Made by a program: the position numbers and the translations under genes
Source of the DNA: Dillenia suffruticosa
Lineage: Eukaryota; Streptophyta; Magnoliopsida; Dilleniales; Dilleniaceae
NCBI GenBank assembly: GCA_033439265.1
Contig: JAVTVX010000012.1
Location: 4,081,001 to 4,145,000 of the forward strand
Direction: 5' to 3'
Length of the DNA stretch: 64,000 nt
The notes under the pieces: generated by a model
What the model was told of the DNA's origin: nothing
What the model saw: the letters and a program-made list of their open reading frames with translations, nothing else
The model's database searches: none
Shown: piece after piece, positions 63,422 through 64,000 of the stretch
Position numbering within the stretch: position 1 is the stretch's first letter
How the letters are laid out: each line of letters starts with the position of its first letter

Positions 63422-64000
63422 AAGGAGTCGTAATTTTGGGGAGGGGGGAGAAGAGCGAAAGAGAGAGAGAGAGCAGGCGGCGATCTGGCGGGGAGAGAGG
63501 GCAGCGTCTGGACCAACGTGGGTGGCTAAACTGAACGTGGATTGAGCTTTTTTAAATATGATCATTCTCATTTGTATCGAGTACCGGAGTGTTCCCCGTC
63601 GGGAAAGACATGGTAAAAAAAAAAAGAAGAAAAAAAGTAGTGTCTGGAACGCCAAATGTCACGTTTCCAATTTGAGGAAATGTGCAATTATGATCAAATA
63701 TTTCGTCACCCCCACGCAAACGGGCAATGGCTTTTCTTTTTCACTTTTCGCTTTTCCCCCCTCCTAATCCAAGCACAGGAGTGATGCTAAATAGACAAAA
63801 AATTCAAATTAAATTGATTAAATTTTATCTAATAATTTATATCAATAAAAAAATTTAAATTAATTAAAATAATTTCTAAATTAAGTAAAAAAATCTTAAA
63901 ATATAATAAAGCATATTTCATACTTCTCAAATTTTAAATTTCTTATTTTGCTAGGTCCAGAATTTTAAATTTTAGAAATTATGGGCTGGTTAAGTACAAA
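63420..64000. other. Promoter region of the CTLH gene and AT-rich end of window
   Basis: GC-richer to about 63540, as expected of a 5' UTR and core promoter, then AT-rich. No further gene. Confidence 0.4.

Overview
The window is nuclear DNA of a eudicot plant, probably a woody one. The evidence is split genes with GT-AG introns, long AT-rich intergenic DNA, many (CT)n/(GA)n runs, plant-type SINEs and RTE-type LINEs, and five loci for C-terminally encoded peptides (CEPs), a seed-plant hormone family. The species cannot be named from sequence alone. Every gene I can support lies on the minus strand, so transcription runs from high to low coordinates.

Layout from low to high coordinate. (1) 190-11815: a large gene for a TMEM131-like membrane protein; the model has four exons, the first and last tentative. 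Its 4.8-kb second intron carries a decayed RTE-type LINE. (2) About 11.8-20.6 kb: AT-rich intergenic DNA with two GC-richer islands, a possible LTR relic and a tRNA-derived SINE. (3) 20.6-37.9 kb: a tandem CEP cluster. One locus is a pseudogene with an intact peptide motif (20.6 kb). Three precursors carry one peptide (22.7, 26.0 and 37.6 kb) and one carries three (32.0-32.7 kb). (4) 41808-45689: a six-exon gene for a membrane-anchored sulfotransferase-like (NodH-type P-loop) protein, with a SINE and a hAT-like MITE in one intron. (5) About 46-50.7 kb: intergenic DNA with a TRIM-like miniature LTR element. (6) 50715-63373: a twelve-exon gene for a CTLH/CRA-domain protein related to RanBPM/GID components. 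Two of its introns hold further RTE copies with visible target-site duplications, one nested in an older retrotransposon ORF.

The centre of interest is the CEP cluster. It encodes six intact CEP domains from four precursors plus one degraded locus. The domains differ at the residues that separate CEP subtypes (R/K, A/K/T/E, H/N). The four intact genes share a TATA-like box about 90-135 bp before the ATG and lack introns. The last locus shows a visible tandem duplication of its 3' end. From memory, not checked here, Arabidopsis CEP5 also lies beside a CTLH/RanBPM-type gene, so the cluster may be an expanded form of an ancient CEP neighbourhood. The secreted peptides are expected to act through CEPR-type LRR receptor kinases in nitrogen signalling and root or nodule development. 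The flanking genes have unrelated housekeeping-like roles.
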